Source of the DNA: an uncultured Ruminococcus sp. | GTDB lineage: Bacteria > Bacillota > Clostridia > Oscillospirales > Acutalibacteraceae | Length of the DNA stretch: 10,579 bases | Assembly: GCA_902783815.1 (NCBI GenBank) | Contig: CACZSM010000206.1 | Span: 1 to 10,579 of the forward strand | Reading direction: 5' to 3' | In this document: piece by piece, positions 1 through 7,025 of the stretch | Numbering within the stretch: position 1 is the stretch's first letter | How the letters are laid out: each line of letters begins with the position of its first letter | Notes under the pieces: model-generated | What the model saw: the letters and a program-made list of their open reading frames with translations, nothing else | Database searches by the model: none | Told to the model about the DNA's origin: nothing | Made by a program: the position numbers and the translations under genes

Positions 1-582
1 TGCATTGTCATCTGTAATACAATTGCTTACACCAAGCGGAAATGACTCATTCAGAGTACCGGAATCAAGCTCATAGGAAAATCCCCTGAGAGTTACAGTA
101 CAGCTTCCGCATCCGAACGGGAATATAGAAAACCTTGCGCCCGTTCGTCCTTGAATAGTCATCGTACCGGCTGTTCTTACGGTAATAAGTCCGTTTTTGT
201 CTGCGATCGTTCCAACAGCCCCATGCTCACATAAAAAACTCAGAGCCGTTATATTTGCAAATGTGTGATCCGGAGATCCCCCTGTCATGCCCAAAAGCAG
301 AAAACTTACAAATCCTCGGCACAGACATTCCTTCAGAACATACATAGTATCTGTATCATCCTTACGCACCGGAAGAGTGATCACCTCACAGCCCGGTCTG
401 AACGGATGCTCCGAGGAATCAAAGTCACCGATAATAATATCCGGCGAAAGACCTGCCTTTTCTGCAAAAATATAACCGCCGTCCGCACAGGCTATGAAGT
501 CATCCTCGCCTGCCATTTCTCTGATAAGACGAGCATCCGTTTCCGGTGAAGCCCCTATCACAACGCATCTTTTATTCTTCAT
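1..582 (-). CDS. thiN: Thiamine pyrophosphokinase, 3' end cut by window edge
   Basis: This enzyme transfers pyrophosphate from ATP to thiamine, giving thiamine diphosphate and AMP; it is cytosolic and feeds the TPP cofactor pool. My translation gives 194 codons, open to the left edge of the window. Family motifs appear in order: ADGG at residues 33-36, GDFDS at 52-56, DDTD at 75-78 and a TGG..DH block at 100-106. These are the nucleotide, Mg and thiamine-binding signatures of the TPK catalytic domain. The following beta-rich part, with LNES near 177-180, fits the thiamine-binding C-terminal domain. Family members are usually about 210-220 residues, so only some 15-25 residues are missing. The start is ATG at 582-580, preceded by AAGGA (591-595) with 8 bases of spacing. 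An ATG at 589 is out of frame and meets a stop after five codons. The gene follows rsgA after 17 bases. Salvage of thiamine is the likely role; no TPP riboswitch is visible. Confidence 0.93.
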   Translation of the reverse strand, partial: MKNKRCVVIGASPETDARLIREMAGEDDFIACADGGYIFAEKAGLSPDIIIGDFDSSEHPFRPGCEVITLPVRKDDTDTMYVLKECLCRGFVSFLLLGMTGGSPDHTFANITALSFLCEHGAVGTIADKNGLITVRTAGTMTIQGRTGARFSIFPFGCGSCTVTLRGFSYELDSGTLNESFPLGVSNCITDDNA

Positions 583-599
583 TTTTCATTTCCTTACTG

Positions 600-1478
600 C
601 TATTTCCATTCCGGAATATCCTTTACTTCATCATACATCTGTCTGTAGCTTTCATGTCTTGATACGGGTATGCTGCCGTTTTTTACGGCTTCTATGACTG
701 CACAGCCCTTTTCGACCCGGTGAGAGCATCCTGTAAACTGACATTCTCCCAGATGCTCACGGAATTCCGGGAAACAGTATGCAATATCATCCTTACGGAT
801 AAGCTCATATCTGTCAATATCCACAGTGGAGAATCCGGGCGTATCTGCCACATATCCCCCACCGACCTTATATAACTCACTATGACGGGTAGTATGTCTG
901 CCTCTGCCGAGTTTACGGCTTATCTCCGCAGTTGTTATTTCAAGCTCCGGAAAAAGTGAATTCAGCAAAGTAGATTTACCCACTCCAGTATTCCCGGTAA
1001 ATGCCGATACCTTGTCTTTCAGCAGATCCATGATCTGTTTCCTGCTGTCCTCACTGTGCATACTGCAGGCAAAAGACTTTATACCGATACTATTATAGAT
1101 ATCCGTAAGTTTTCCGCAGTCCTCAAGATCAGATTTTGTAAATATGATAACAGGTTCAATATCCTTGCTGAAAGCCACTGCGCTTATTTTGTCAATTATT
1201 CTCAGATTAGGCTGTGGCTGCGCTGCGGATGATACTATAAACAGTCTGTCCAGATTTGCAAGCGGCGGTCTTATGAGATAATTCCTTCTTGGAAGTATAT
1301 CCTCAACCTCCGCCTTATCCTCGGCAATAATGCTTATTTCTGCCCTGTCTCCTACAGCAGGACTTATTCCCTTTCTGCGGAACGATCCCCTTGCCTTACA
1401 TTCATATACACGGTCAGCGGCTTCAACATAGTAGAAGCCGCTGATTGCTTTGATTATCAATCCTGTTGTTTTTTCCAT
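600..1478 (-). CDS. rsgA: Ribosome small-subunit biogenesis GTPase RsgA
   Basis: RsgA (YjeQ/YloQ/CpgA) is a circularly permuted GTPase that binds the 30S subunit late in assembly and hydrolyses GTP when it leaves. The protein has 292 residues, close to the family's usual 290-350. An N-terminal OB-fold spans roughly 1-70. The permuted G motifs follow: G4 TKSD at 114-117, the P-loop GNTGVGKST at 162-170, the G2 region GRGRHTTRH at 191-199 and G3 DTPG at 212-215. A C-terminal zinc site has Cys246, Cys251, His253 and Cys259 in the expected C-x4-C-x-H-x5-C spacing. The start is ATG at 1478, and residues 1-17 match the family N-terminus. Its Shine-Dalgarno is poor (only a GGTG-like stretch). The kinase stop lies 10 bases upstream, so translation may depend on ribosomes finishing prkC. 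In Bacillus subtilis the RsgA homologue CpgA is reported as a PrkC substrate, which suits its position beside the kinase; phosphorylation here is inference. Confidence 0.97.
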   Translation of the reverse strand: MEKTTGLIIKAISGFYYVEAADRVYECKARGSFRRKGISPAVGDRAEISIIAEDKAEVEDILPRRNYLIRPPLANLDRLFIVSSAAQPQPNLRIIDKISAVAFSKDIEPVIIFTKSDLEDCGKLTDIYNSIGIKSFACSMHSEDSRKQIMDLLKDKVSAFTGNTGVGKSTLLNSLFPELEITTAEISRKLGRGRHTTRHSELYKVGGGYVADTPGFSTVDIDRYELIRKDDIAYCFPEFREHLGECQFTGCSHRVEKGCAVIEAVKNGSIPVSRHESYRQMYDEVKDIPEWK

Positions 1479-1488
1479 ATCGACACCA

Positions 1489-3894
1489 TCAGAAAAGGAT
1501 CAGGTTATAGGGATCAAATCCAGGGAGGATAAGCGCACTCACCGGAGAAACCTCTGGTTCGTCGCTGTTGTCCTCAGAAGACTCTTCTGAATCATCAGAT
1601 GATTCATCAGGCTCAGAGGATTCATCCTCTGATGACTGCTGTGTGCCGTCAAGCAGGTCATCTATCTCTGCCTTTGCCTCTGCGATAAGGGCTATAATAG
1701 CGCCCTCCTCATCCTTCATATTGAACAGAGTCTCATAAGCGCTGGTAATACCGTCGCGTCTTGCGATGATCTCCTCATCATCAAGACCCTCGCCTGATCT
1801 GTACATTTTGATCTCATTCAGCGCGTCTATCCTCATCTGCTCTATATCAGTCAGTGACGGCTCCTCTGACGGTTCCTCACTTGATTCCTCAGGACCCTTT
1901 CTTATCACATAGTTAGTGTTAAGGAAGCTGCGTGTTACCCTCTTCTGCTTGAAATCGAAGGTATAAACAGCATATCGGTTCTCAGGCTTGGACGGATTAT
2001 CATCGCCAAGATAGACAGTTATTATCTTCTTATTGTCTTTTGCACCGTCCGGACTGATCTCAAGTGTCTTGCCATCCTCAGCAATAGTTGCCGGGATTAT
2101 GCGTTCTGAATACAGCTTTTTGCCGTCCTCATATACAGCGTAATCTACCTCAGCATATTCATTCTGCGGCATTGGCACAACCTCTGTAAGAGATTTCACA
2201 AGCTTGCTGCCATCACTTACCTGTATGGTGATAAGTGAACCTCTTGTAAGTTTATTACCTGCGAGCGGATCAGTATTGATTACCTTTCCTTCCTCAAGAG
2301 CGCTTGCAATTGTTACCTTCTTTGTAGTAAATCCATTTGCTTCAATAGCTTTTTTAGCCTCGTCATATTTATATCCCACTACATCAGGTACTTCTTCCTT
2401 TTCAATTGCAGGACCATCGCTTACGATAAGAGTAATATATGTTCCGATCTCCTGTGCAGTACCCTCCTGCGGCGAACAGTTGATAACATAGCCCTTGTTT
2501 ACCTCAGTGCTGTTTACTCTTGCGACAACATAATTGAAATACTTGTTTTCAAGTCTTTCGATAGCCTCGGATTCAGAATAGTTTTTCAATTTAGGCACAT
2601 CATAAGTCGTGCTTGTACTGTTGATAACGAGCTTTATGACGCCATCCTCTTTTATCTGCTTCTTACCGCCCTCCGGATCCTGTGAAAGCACGATATTAAG
2701 CGGCTGTGTGGAGTCATATTTAGCTGTTATGTCATATTTGAATTTATAGTTCTTATTTGCCTGTATCTGGTCGTACATCTGACCGACGAAATCAGGCACA
2801 AGAACATCCTTGCTTTCGGTCTGTTTTTTCTGGTGGTCGGCTACCATATATATCATTACTCCGATAGCGGCAACGATCATCATAACTATAAGACCTGTTA
2901 TCCAGCCGAACACCTTTCTTGAACGATGTGCAGCAATTTCCTCGTCATAGCTGTCATACTGGTCGTCATACGAAGGCTCGGACTGTGCAGACTGTACCGT
3001 ACTTACGGATTCCACATATTTTGTTGCACCCTCATCTGAATAGTAGCTGTACTTGAATTTTACTGAAGGGTTCCTTCTGAATATCTCGATAGCGTCCAGC
3101 ATTTCAGAGGCGTCTGAATAACGCTGATCCGGAGATTTCCTCATAGCCTTAAGAGTTATCTCCTCGATACCCTCCGGTATTTCACTGTTTATCTCTCTCA
3201 GCGGCTGAGGCTCATCCTGCATCTGCATGATTGCCACGGATACAGGCGTATCACCGTCAAAAGGAACCTTTCCCGTAAGCATCTCATACAGCATTATGCC
3301 GACAGAGTATATATCAGCCTTACCATCCGTAGCATCTCCCCTTGCCTGTTCAGGAGCGATATAGTGGACAGAGCCGATAGTCTTATCAGTCATAGTGCGT
3401 GTTTCATTATTGAAGAATCTTGCAATGCCGAAGTCCATCACTTTTATAGTGCCGTCCTGGAGGAGCATAATATTCTGCGGCTTCATATCGCGGTGAACGA
3501 TACCCTTACCATGAGCGTGCTGGAGCGCCTGCAGGATCTGAACAGTAAAATGCACAGCCTCCTTCCACGGAACGACTTTCTTATGAGTGATATACTCCTT
3601 AAGAGTAATACCGTCAATATATTCCATGACGATATACTGCATCTTATCTCCGAAGCTGACATCATATACCTGCACGATATTCGGATGTGAAAGAACAGCA
3701 ACAGCCTTGAATTCATTTTTGAATCTTCTCATGAATTCAGTATTTCCGAGGAATTCATCCTTAAGGATTTTTATTGCTACTGTTTTATCATCAACGCTGT
3801 CATAAGCCTTATATACAGTTGCCATTCCGCCAATGCCGATAAGCTCCTGTATCTCATATCTGCCGTCAAGTCTTTTTCCGGTATATTTATCCAT
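1489..3894 (-). CDS. prkC: PASTA-domain Ser/Thr protein kinase with an unusually long extracellular tail
   Basis: This is a membrane receptor kinase of the PrkC/StkP/Stk1 type. PASTA repeats outside the cell bind muropeptides or lipid II, and the kinase inside phosphorylates division, wall and translation proteins. It has 801 residues against about 650 in Bacillus subtilis PrkC. The kinase domain is about 13-272: glycine loop 20-27, Lys42, Glu61, HRD 134-136 with Asp136 and Asn141, DFG 154-156, a Thr-rich activation loop (Thr165, 167, 169, 172) and APE 180-182. An acidic, Tyr-rich juxtamembrane stretch (275-327) leads to one membrane segment (330-352). Three PASTA repeats lie at about 365-427, 430-494 and 501-562. 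A beta-rich region at 563-665 may match the Ig-like domain of PrkC. The tail is Glu/Ser-rich (668-680), probably helical (682-750), Ser/Asp/Glu-rich (753-782) and ends hydrophobic. The start ATG has AAAGGAG 7 bases upstream. The cognate phosphatase gene is 13 bases upstream. Confidence 0.97.
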   Translation of the reverse strand: MDKYTGKRLDGRYEIQELIGIGGMATVYKAYDSVDDKTVAIKILKDEFLGNTEFMRRFKNEFKAVAVLSHPNIVQVYDVSFGDKMQYIVMEYIDGITLKEYITHKKVVPWKEAVHFTVQILQALQHAHGKGIVHRDMKPQNIMLLQDGTIKVMDFGIARFFNNETRTMTDKTIGSVHYIAPEQARGDATDGKADIYSVGIMLYEMLTGKVPFDGDTPVSVAIMQMQDEPQPLREINSEIPEGIEEITLKAMRKSPDQRYSDASEMLDAIEIFRRNPSVKFKYSYYSDEGATKYVESVSTVQSAQSEPSYDDQYDSYDEEIAAHRSRKVFGWITGLIVMMIVAAIGVMIYMVADHQKKQTESKDVLVPDFVGQMYDQIQANKNYKFKYDITAKYDSTQPLNIVLSQDPEGGKKQIKEDGVIKLVINSTSTTYDVPKLKNYSESEAIERLENKYFNYVVARVNSTEVNKGYVINCSPQEGTAQEIGTYITLIVSDGPAIEKEEVPDVVGYKYDEAKKAIEANGFTTKKVTIASALEEGKVINTDPLAGNKLTRGSLITIQVSDGSKLVKSLTEVVPMPQNEYAEVDYAVYEDGKKLYSERIIPATIAEDGKTLEISPDGAKDNKKIITVYLGDDNPSKPENRYAVYTFDFKQKRVTRSFLNTNYVIRKGPEESSEEPSEEPSLTDIEQMRIDALNEIKMYRSGEGLDDEEIIARRDGITSAYETLFNMKDEEGAIIALIAEAKAEIDDLLDGTQQSSEDESSEPDESSDDSEESSEDNSDEPEVSPVSALILPGFDPYNLILF
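1574..1632 (-). repeat. Three tandem inverted repeats inside the 3' end of prkC
   Basis: Three perfect short palindromes lie side by side: 1574-1590 (7-base arms, 3-base loop), 1588-1606 (9-base arms, 1-base centre) and 1613-1632 (9-base arms, 2-base centre). The first two share three bases. They lie in the stretch coding for the Ser/Asp/Glu-rich tail of the kinase (about residues 755-774). Mixed TCA/TCT serine codons with GAT/GAA acidic codons tend to form such complements, so this may be a by-product of the protein sequence. In RNA the tiny centres would need to open to form loops. Confidence 0.65.
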
Positions 3895-3901
3895 TCCTAA
3901 A

Positions 3902-3908
3902 CTCCTTT
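3902..3908 (-). promoter_or_regulatory. Ribosome binding site of prkC, overlapping the prpC stop
   Basis: AAAGGAG lies 7 bases before the kinase ATG. Its first A is the last base of the phosphatase stop (TGAAAGGAG), so ribosomes ending on prpC sit directly on the prkC initiation site. This suggests coupled synthesis of the phosphatase and kinase. Confidence 0.8.
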
Positions 3909-4636
3909 CAGGGTGCGATGACTGCTACTGTAATATTATCGCTGCCGCCAAGCCTGTTGGATTCCTCTATAAGCCTTCCGGCAAGCTCCGAGCAGTCATA
4001 TTTTTCTATGAAATTCTGCAAAGCATGATCTGTGATATAGTTTGACATTCCATCCGTACATATCACAAGCCTTTCGCCTTCTGAAAGCGGTACGCTTGTA
4101 AAATCCGTTTTCAGACTGGGTTCTGTTCCCAAAGCTCTGGTTATGATATTCTTCATGTAATGTCCTCTGGCTTCCTCCGGTGTTATCTCGCCGGCATCCA
4201 CCATTTCCTGTACCACTGAATGATCAGTTGTGATCTGTCTTACCATACCATTACTGAAAAGGTAAGCCCTGCTGTCGCCGGCATGAAGCACGAAGGCATT
4301 TCCGCCCCGTACAACCGCACATACAACAGTCGTACCCATTCCGGAAAGTCCCGGAACATGAATACTCATCTCATAAACTGATTTATTGGCATACTCCACA
4401 GATATTTTCATCAGACTTCTGATATCATCCGGGGTCATTTCAGTCCTGTATCCACTTTTTAATGTTTCTGAAATAGCTTCGGCAGCAACACGGCTCGCTG
4501 TACTTCCTCCGTTTGCGCCGCCCATTCCATCGCATACGACCGCCCATACTGAACCATCCGGGAATTCTCCCGACAGGCAGTAATCCTGATTGGATTGTCG
4601 TTTCAGGCCTATATCGCTTTGTGAATAAACCTGCAT
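3908..4636 (-). CDS. prpC: PP2C-family (PPM) Ser/Thr protein phosphatase, partner of the PASTA kinase
   Basis: This cytosolic Mn/Mg-dependent phosphatase removes phosphate from the neighbouring kinase and its substrates (known as PrpC, Stp or PhpP). The 242 residues span one PPM domain, close to the 245-255 usual for bacterial stand-alone members. Motifs in order are Arg13 with NQD at 16-18, DGMGG at 36-40 (metal ligand Asp36), GMGTT at 99-103, GDSR at 120-123, DHS at 138-140, TDGM at 194-197 (metal ligand Asp195) and GGSDNIT at 230-236 (metal ligand Asp233). The full set of metal-binding acids is present, so it should be active. The ATG at 4636-4634 overlaps the TAA stop of rlmN by one base (TAATG), a typical coupling arrangement. 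A GGGGG Shine-Dalgarno at 4647-4651 lies 10 bases upstream. Pairing with a PASTA kinase just downstream is the standard arrangement in Bacillota. Confidence 0.97.
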   Translation of the reverse strand: MQVYSQSDIGLKRQSNQDYCLSGEFPDGSVWAVVCDGMGGANGGSTASRVAAEAISETLKSGYRTEMTPDDIRSLMKISVEYANKSVYEMSIHVPGLSGMGTTVVCAVVRGGNAFVLHAGDSRAYLFSNGMVRQITTDHSVVQEMVDAGEITPEEARGHYMKNIITRALGTEPSLKTDFTSVPLSEGERLVICTDGMSNYITDHALQNFIEKYDCSELAGRLIEESNRLGGSDNITVAVIAP

Positions 4637-4638
4637 TA
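4634..4638 (-). promoter_or_regulatory. TAATG stop-start overlap between rlmN and prpC
   Basis: The TAA stop of rlmN (4638-4636) shares its last base with the ATG of prpC (4636-4634). This arrangement commonly gives termination-reinitiation coupling. A G-rich Shine-Dalgarno (4647-4654) inside the end of rlmN supports initiation there. Confidence 0.85.
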
Positions 4639-5688
4639 TGAAATATCCCCCTTTTCTGCTTTATCCATACTGACGGCTCTTCTGAGCTGTCCGCAGGAGG
4701 CATTTATATCGCTTCCCAGAGTTCTTCTCACAGTAGCGGTTATTCCGCCGGCTGCAAGAATATCAATAAACCTCTGCAATGCTTCTCTTTTGCTTTTTTT
4801 ATATCCTGTTCCGTTCACGGTATTGACAGGTATAAGATTGACATGAGCGATAATACCACGGAGTCTTCTGCAAAGCTCCTCAGCGCAGGCAATACTGTCA
4901 TTAATGCCGTCTATCATCGCATATTCAAAAGATATTCTTCTGCCTGTTTTATCCGTATAGTACCGGCAGGCATCGAGCAGCTTACCGATATCATATTTTC
5001 TGTTTACAGGCATTGTTCTGCTTCTTATCTGATCGTTAGGCGCGTGAAGCGAAACTGAAAGCGTAAGCTGCAATTTCATATCAGCAAGCTCATATATCTT
5101 AGGCACGATACCGCAGGTAGAGAGTGATATATGCCGCATACCGATATTCATACCATTTTCACAGCTGACAAGACGCAGAAACCTTATCACATTATCAAAA
5201 TTATCGAGAGGCTCTCCCATTCCCATCAGCACCACATTGGATATCCTTATCCCCATATCCTGCTGTTCAGCCATCAGCTGAGCAAGCATTTCGGAAGCAG
5301 TAAGATCTCTTGAAAAACCGCTTTTACCGGTCGCGCAGAAGGTACATCCCATTTTGCATCCGACCTGAGTCGATATACAGCTGGTATATCCATGATGATA
5401 TTTCATCAGCACAGATTCCACCATTTCCCCGTCCGGAAACGAAAACAGATATTTTACTGTACCATCATAAGACGAAATCAGTTTTTTTTCAATAGCTGCA
5501 GAATATATACAGCAGTTCTCCACAAGCTTTCGGCGCAGTTCCTTTGATATATTAGTCATTTCATCAAAGCTCTTCACTCCGCTGTGCAGCCATTTGAATA
5601 TCTGGGAAGCCCTGTATGCAGGCTCTCCCATTTCTGCCATCAGCTCTGCAAGCTCATCCTCATACATTGATCTGATATCCGTCCTCAA
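4636..5688 (-). CDS. rlmN: Dual-specificity 23S rRNA A2503 / tRNA A37 C2-methyltransferase RlmN
   Basis: RlmN is a radical-SAM enzyme that makes 2-methyladenosine at position 2503 of 23S rRNA and at A37 of some tRNAs, through a methyl-cysteine intermediate. It has 350 residues, the normal length. The 4Fe-4S cysteines are Cys111, Cys115 and Cys118 (CxxxCxxC). Cys104 and Cys332 match the two catalytic cysteines of the Escherichia coli enzyme (Cys118 and Cys355); Cys104 keeps the same 7-residue distance to the cluster. GMGEP at 156-160 is the SAM-binding GEP motif. Cys332 separates it from Cfr-type resistance enzymes only weakly, but housekeeping context and the N-terminal helical domain favour RlmN. 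The start is TTG at 5688-5686: a TGA lies in frame three codons upstream, and a near-perfect Shine-Dalgarno fits TTG. The next choice, ATG at 5667, would remove part of the conserved N-terminus and has poor spacing. Confidence 0.96.
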   Translation of the reverse strand: MRTDIRSMYEDELAELMAEMGEPAYRASQIFKWLHSGVKSFDEMTNISKELRRKLVENCCIYSAAIEKKLISSYDGTVKYLFSFPDGEMVESVLMKYHHGYTSCISTQVGCKMGCTFCATGKSGFSRDLTASEMLAQLMAEQQDMGIRISNVVLMGMGEPLDNFDNVIRFLRLVSCENGMNIGMRHISLSTCGIVPKIYELADMKLQLTLSVSLHAPNDQIRSRTMPVNRKYDIGKLLDACRYYTDKTGRRISFEYAMIDGINDSIACAEELCRRLRGIIAHVNLIPVNTVNGTGYKKSKREALQRFIDILAAGGITATVRRTLGSDINASCGQLRRAVSMDKAEKGDIS

Positions 5689-5694
5689 ACAGTT

Positions 5695-5704
5695 TCACTT
5701 CCTT
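5695..5704 (-). promoter_or_regulatory. Ribosome binding site that fixes the TTG start of rlmN
   Basis: On the minus strand this reads AAGGAAGTGA, which matches the ideal AAGGAGGTGA at nine of ten bases. Its last three bases are the TGA stop of rsmB. The core AAGGAAG ends 9 bases before TTG at 5688, a good distance, whereas the first ATG of the frame (5667) is 30 bases away. Confidence 0.8.
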
Positions 5705-7011
5705 TTTATCAGACTGATAAAGAATCCATCCGTCATATTTTCTCCCGGAAAGAGCGTAAGCTCATTATCCGGTTCGTCAATTTCTCTTCTGATCCCGTCC
5801 GGCAGACATATTGCTGCGCGCTCGAAGTCCTCATGCTCATCAAGGAATCTTCTGACTACTTCCCCATTTTCCGCCGGGTTGAGCGTACAGGTCGAATAGA
5901 CCATCTTACCGCCGCTTTTCAGCTTTGCGGCGCAGCCATTCAATATACTGTACTGTATTTCCGGCAGACTGTCAATACCCGTATCATTTTTATATCTCAG
6001 CTCCGGTTTTCTTTTCAGCACTCCCAGACCTGAACACGGTACATCGCATAAAATTCTGTCCGAAACAGGGATATTCTCATTTGAAGCGGAATCTCCTGCC
6101 GCTGTCCTTATTATATCTATTCCAAGTCTTTCTGCTCCCGACCTTACAAGATCCAGTCTATGCGGATACAGGTCGCAGGCAAAAATGACTCCCTTATTTT
6201 CCATCATTTCCGCAAGTGTAAAGCTTTTCCCTCCGGGAGCAGCGCAGGCATCAGTAACCGTCATACCCGGCGAAACATCCAGTACGCCGCAGCATATCTG
6301 ACACGCAAGATCCTGCACATGAAAAAGCCCCTTTTTGCCGGCTTCGATCTCCTCAACGGACCCTGTATTCCTCAGTACGATACATGACTCACATATACTG
6401 CTCTTTTCAGCGTTTACACCCTCACTACGGAGCATTTCAGCGAGTTCGTCAGCAGAGGTTTTCAGAGTATTTACTCTTGCATAAATTTCCGGTCTGCCAT
6501 CGAGGGATGCAAGTATTTTCTCACACAGTTCATCACCGTAGCTGTTTCTCCACAGCTTTACAATACTCTCCGGGCATGAATACCTGATCGAAAAATACTT
6601 AGTCTTTCCTTTTCTTTTATCCGGCAGAAGTATTTTCCCTTCTGCTGCGGCAGCCCTCATAACTGCATTGACATACGAAGAAGCCCTACTGCTGCACAGC
6701 TTTACTGTTTCATTGACAGCCGCCCTTGCCGGAACGGAATCGCAGAAAAGCAGCTGATACATACCCATTCTGAGAGCCATAAGCACCTCAGGCTCTATCC
6801 TGTCGATACGCAGCTTTGAGTACCGCACAATATTATAATCCAAAAGCAGTTTTTTTTCAAGGACTCCGTAAAACAAAGCTGTAATAAAACCCTTATCTTT
6901 GTCAGAAATGCTGTATTTCATACAGGAATTGAGGATAATATTTGAATAAGCCGCATCCTTTTCGACTCTCAGCAAAGCCCTGTGAACTATCTCTCTTGCG
7001 GTAGGACCCAT
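5695..7011 (-). CDS. rsmB: 16S rRNA (cytosine-967 C5)-methyltransferase RsmB
   Basis: RsmB (Sun/Fmu) methylates C5 of cytosine 967 (E. coli numbering) in 16S rRNA, using SAM. It has 438 residues, the usual size. An N-terminal NusB-like RNA-binding helical domain occupies about 1-130. After a linker comes the Rossmann methyltransferase domain: the SAM loop DACAAPGGKS at 254-263, DVPCSGLG at 323-330 with Cys326, and YSTCTLNPAEN at 372-382 with Cys375. In the m5C RNA methyltransferase family the Cys375 equivalent forms the covalent bond to the base and the Cys326 equivalent helps release it. The C-terminal DGFF (428-431) is also typical. The ATG at 7011 has AAAGGAG (7019-7025) 7 bases upstream, overlapping the fmt stop. 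It lies between fmt and rlmN, as in most Bacillota. Confidence 0.97.
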   Translation of the reverse strand: MGPTAREIVHRALLRVEKDAAYSNIILNSCMKYSISDKDKGFITALFYGVLEKKLLLDYNIVRYSKLRIDRIEPEVLMALRMGMYQLLFCDSVPARAAVNETVKLCSSRASSYVNAVMRAAAAEGKILLPDKRKGKTKYFSIRYSCPESIVKLWRNSYGDELCEKILASLDGRPEIYARVNTLKTSADELAEMLRSEGVNAEKSSICESCIVLRNTGSVEEIEAGKKGLFHVQDLACQICCGVLDVSPGMTVTDACAAPGGKSFTLAEMMENKGVIFACDLYPHRLDLVRSGAERLGIDIIRTAAGDSASNENIPVSDRILCDVPCSGLGVLKRKPELRYKNDTGIDSLPEIQYSILNGCAAKLKSGGKMVYSTCTLNPAENGEVVRRFLDEHEDFERAAICLPDGIRREIDEPDNELTLFPGENMTDGFFISLIKRK

Positions 7012-7018
7012 AATTCTG

Positions 7019-7025
7019 CTCCTTT
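7019..7025 (-). promoter_or_regulatory. Ribosome binding site of rsmB, overlapping the fmt stop
   Basis: AAAGGAG lies 7 bases before ATG at 7011 and shares bases with the fmt TAA (reading TAAAGGAG). The same stop-in-Shine-Dalgarno design is used at prpC-prkC. Confidence 0.8.

Noticed and set aside
265..549. A 94-codon plus-strand frame near the left edge
   Set aside because: The minus-strand frame through the same bases encodes thiN with all of its motifs, so the plus-strand frame is a shadow.
4636..5688. A Cfr-type antibiotic-resistance methyltransferase instead of RlmN
   Set aside because: The gene lies in the conserved housekeeping cluster between rsmB and prpC and has the normal RlmN length and N-terminal domain.
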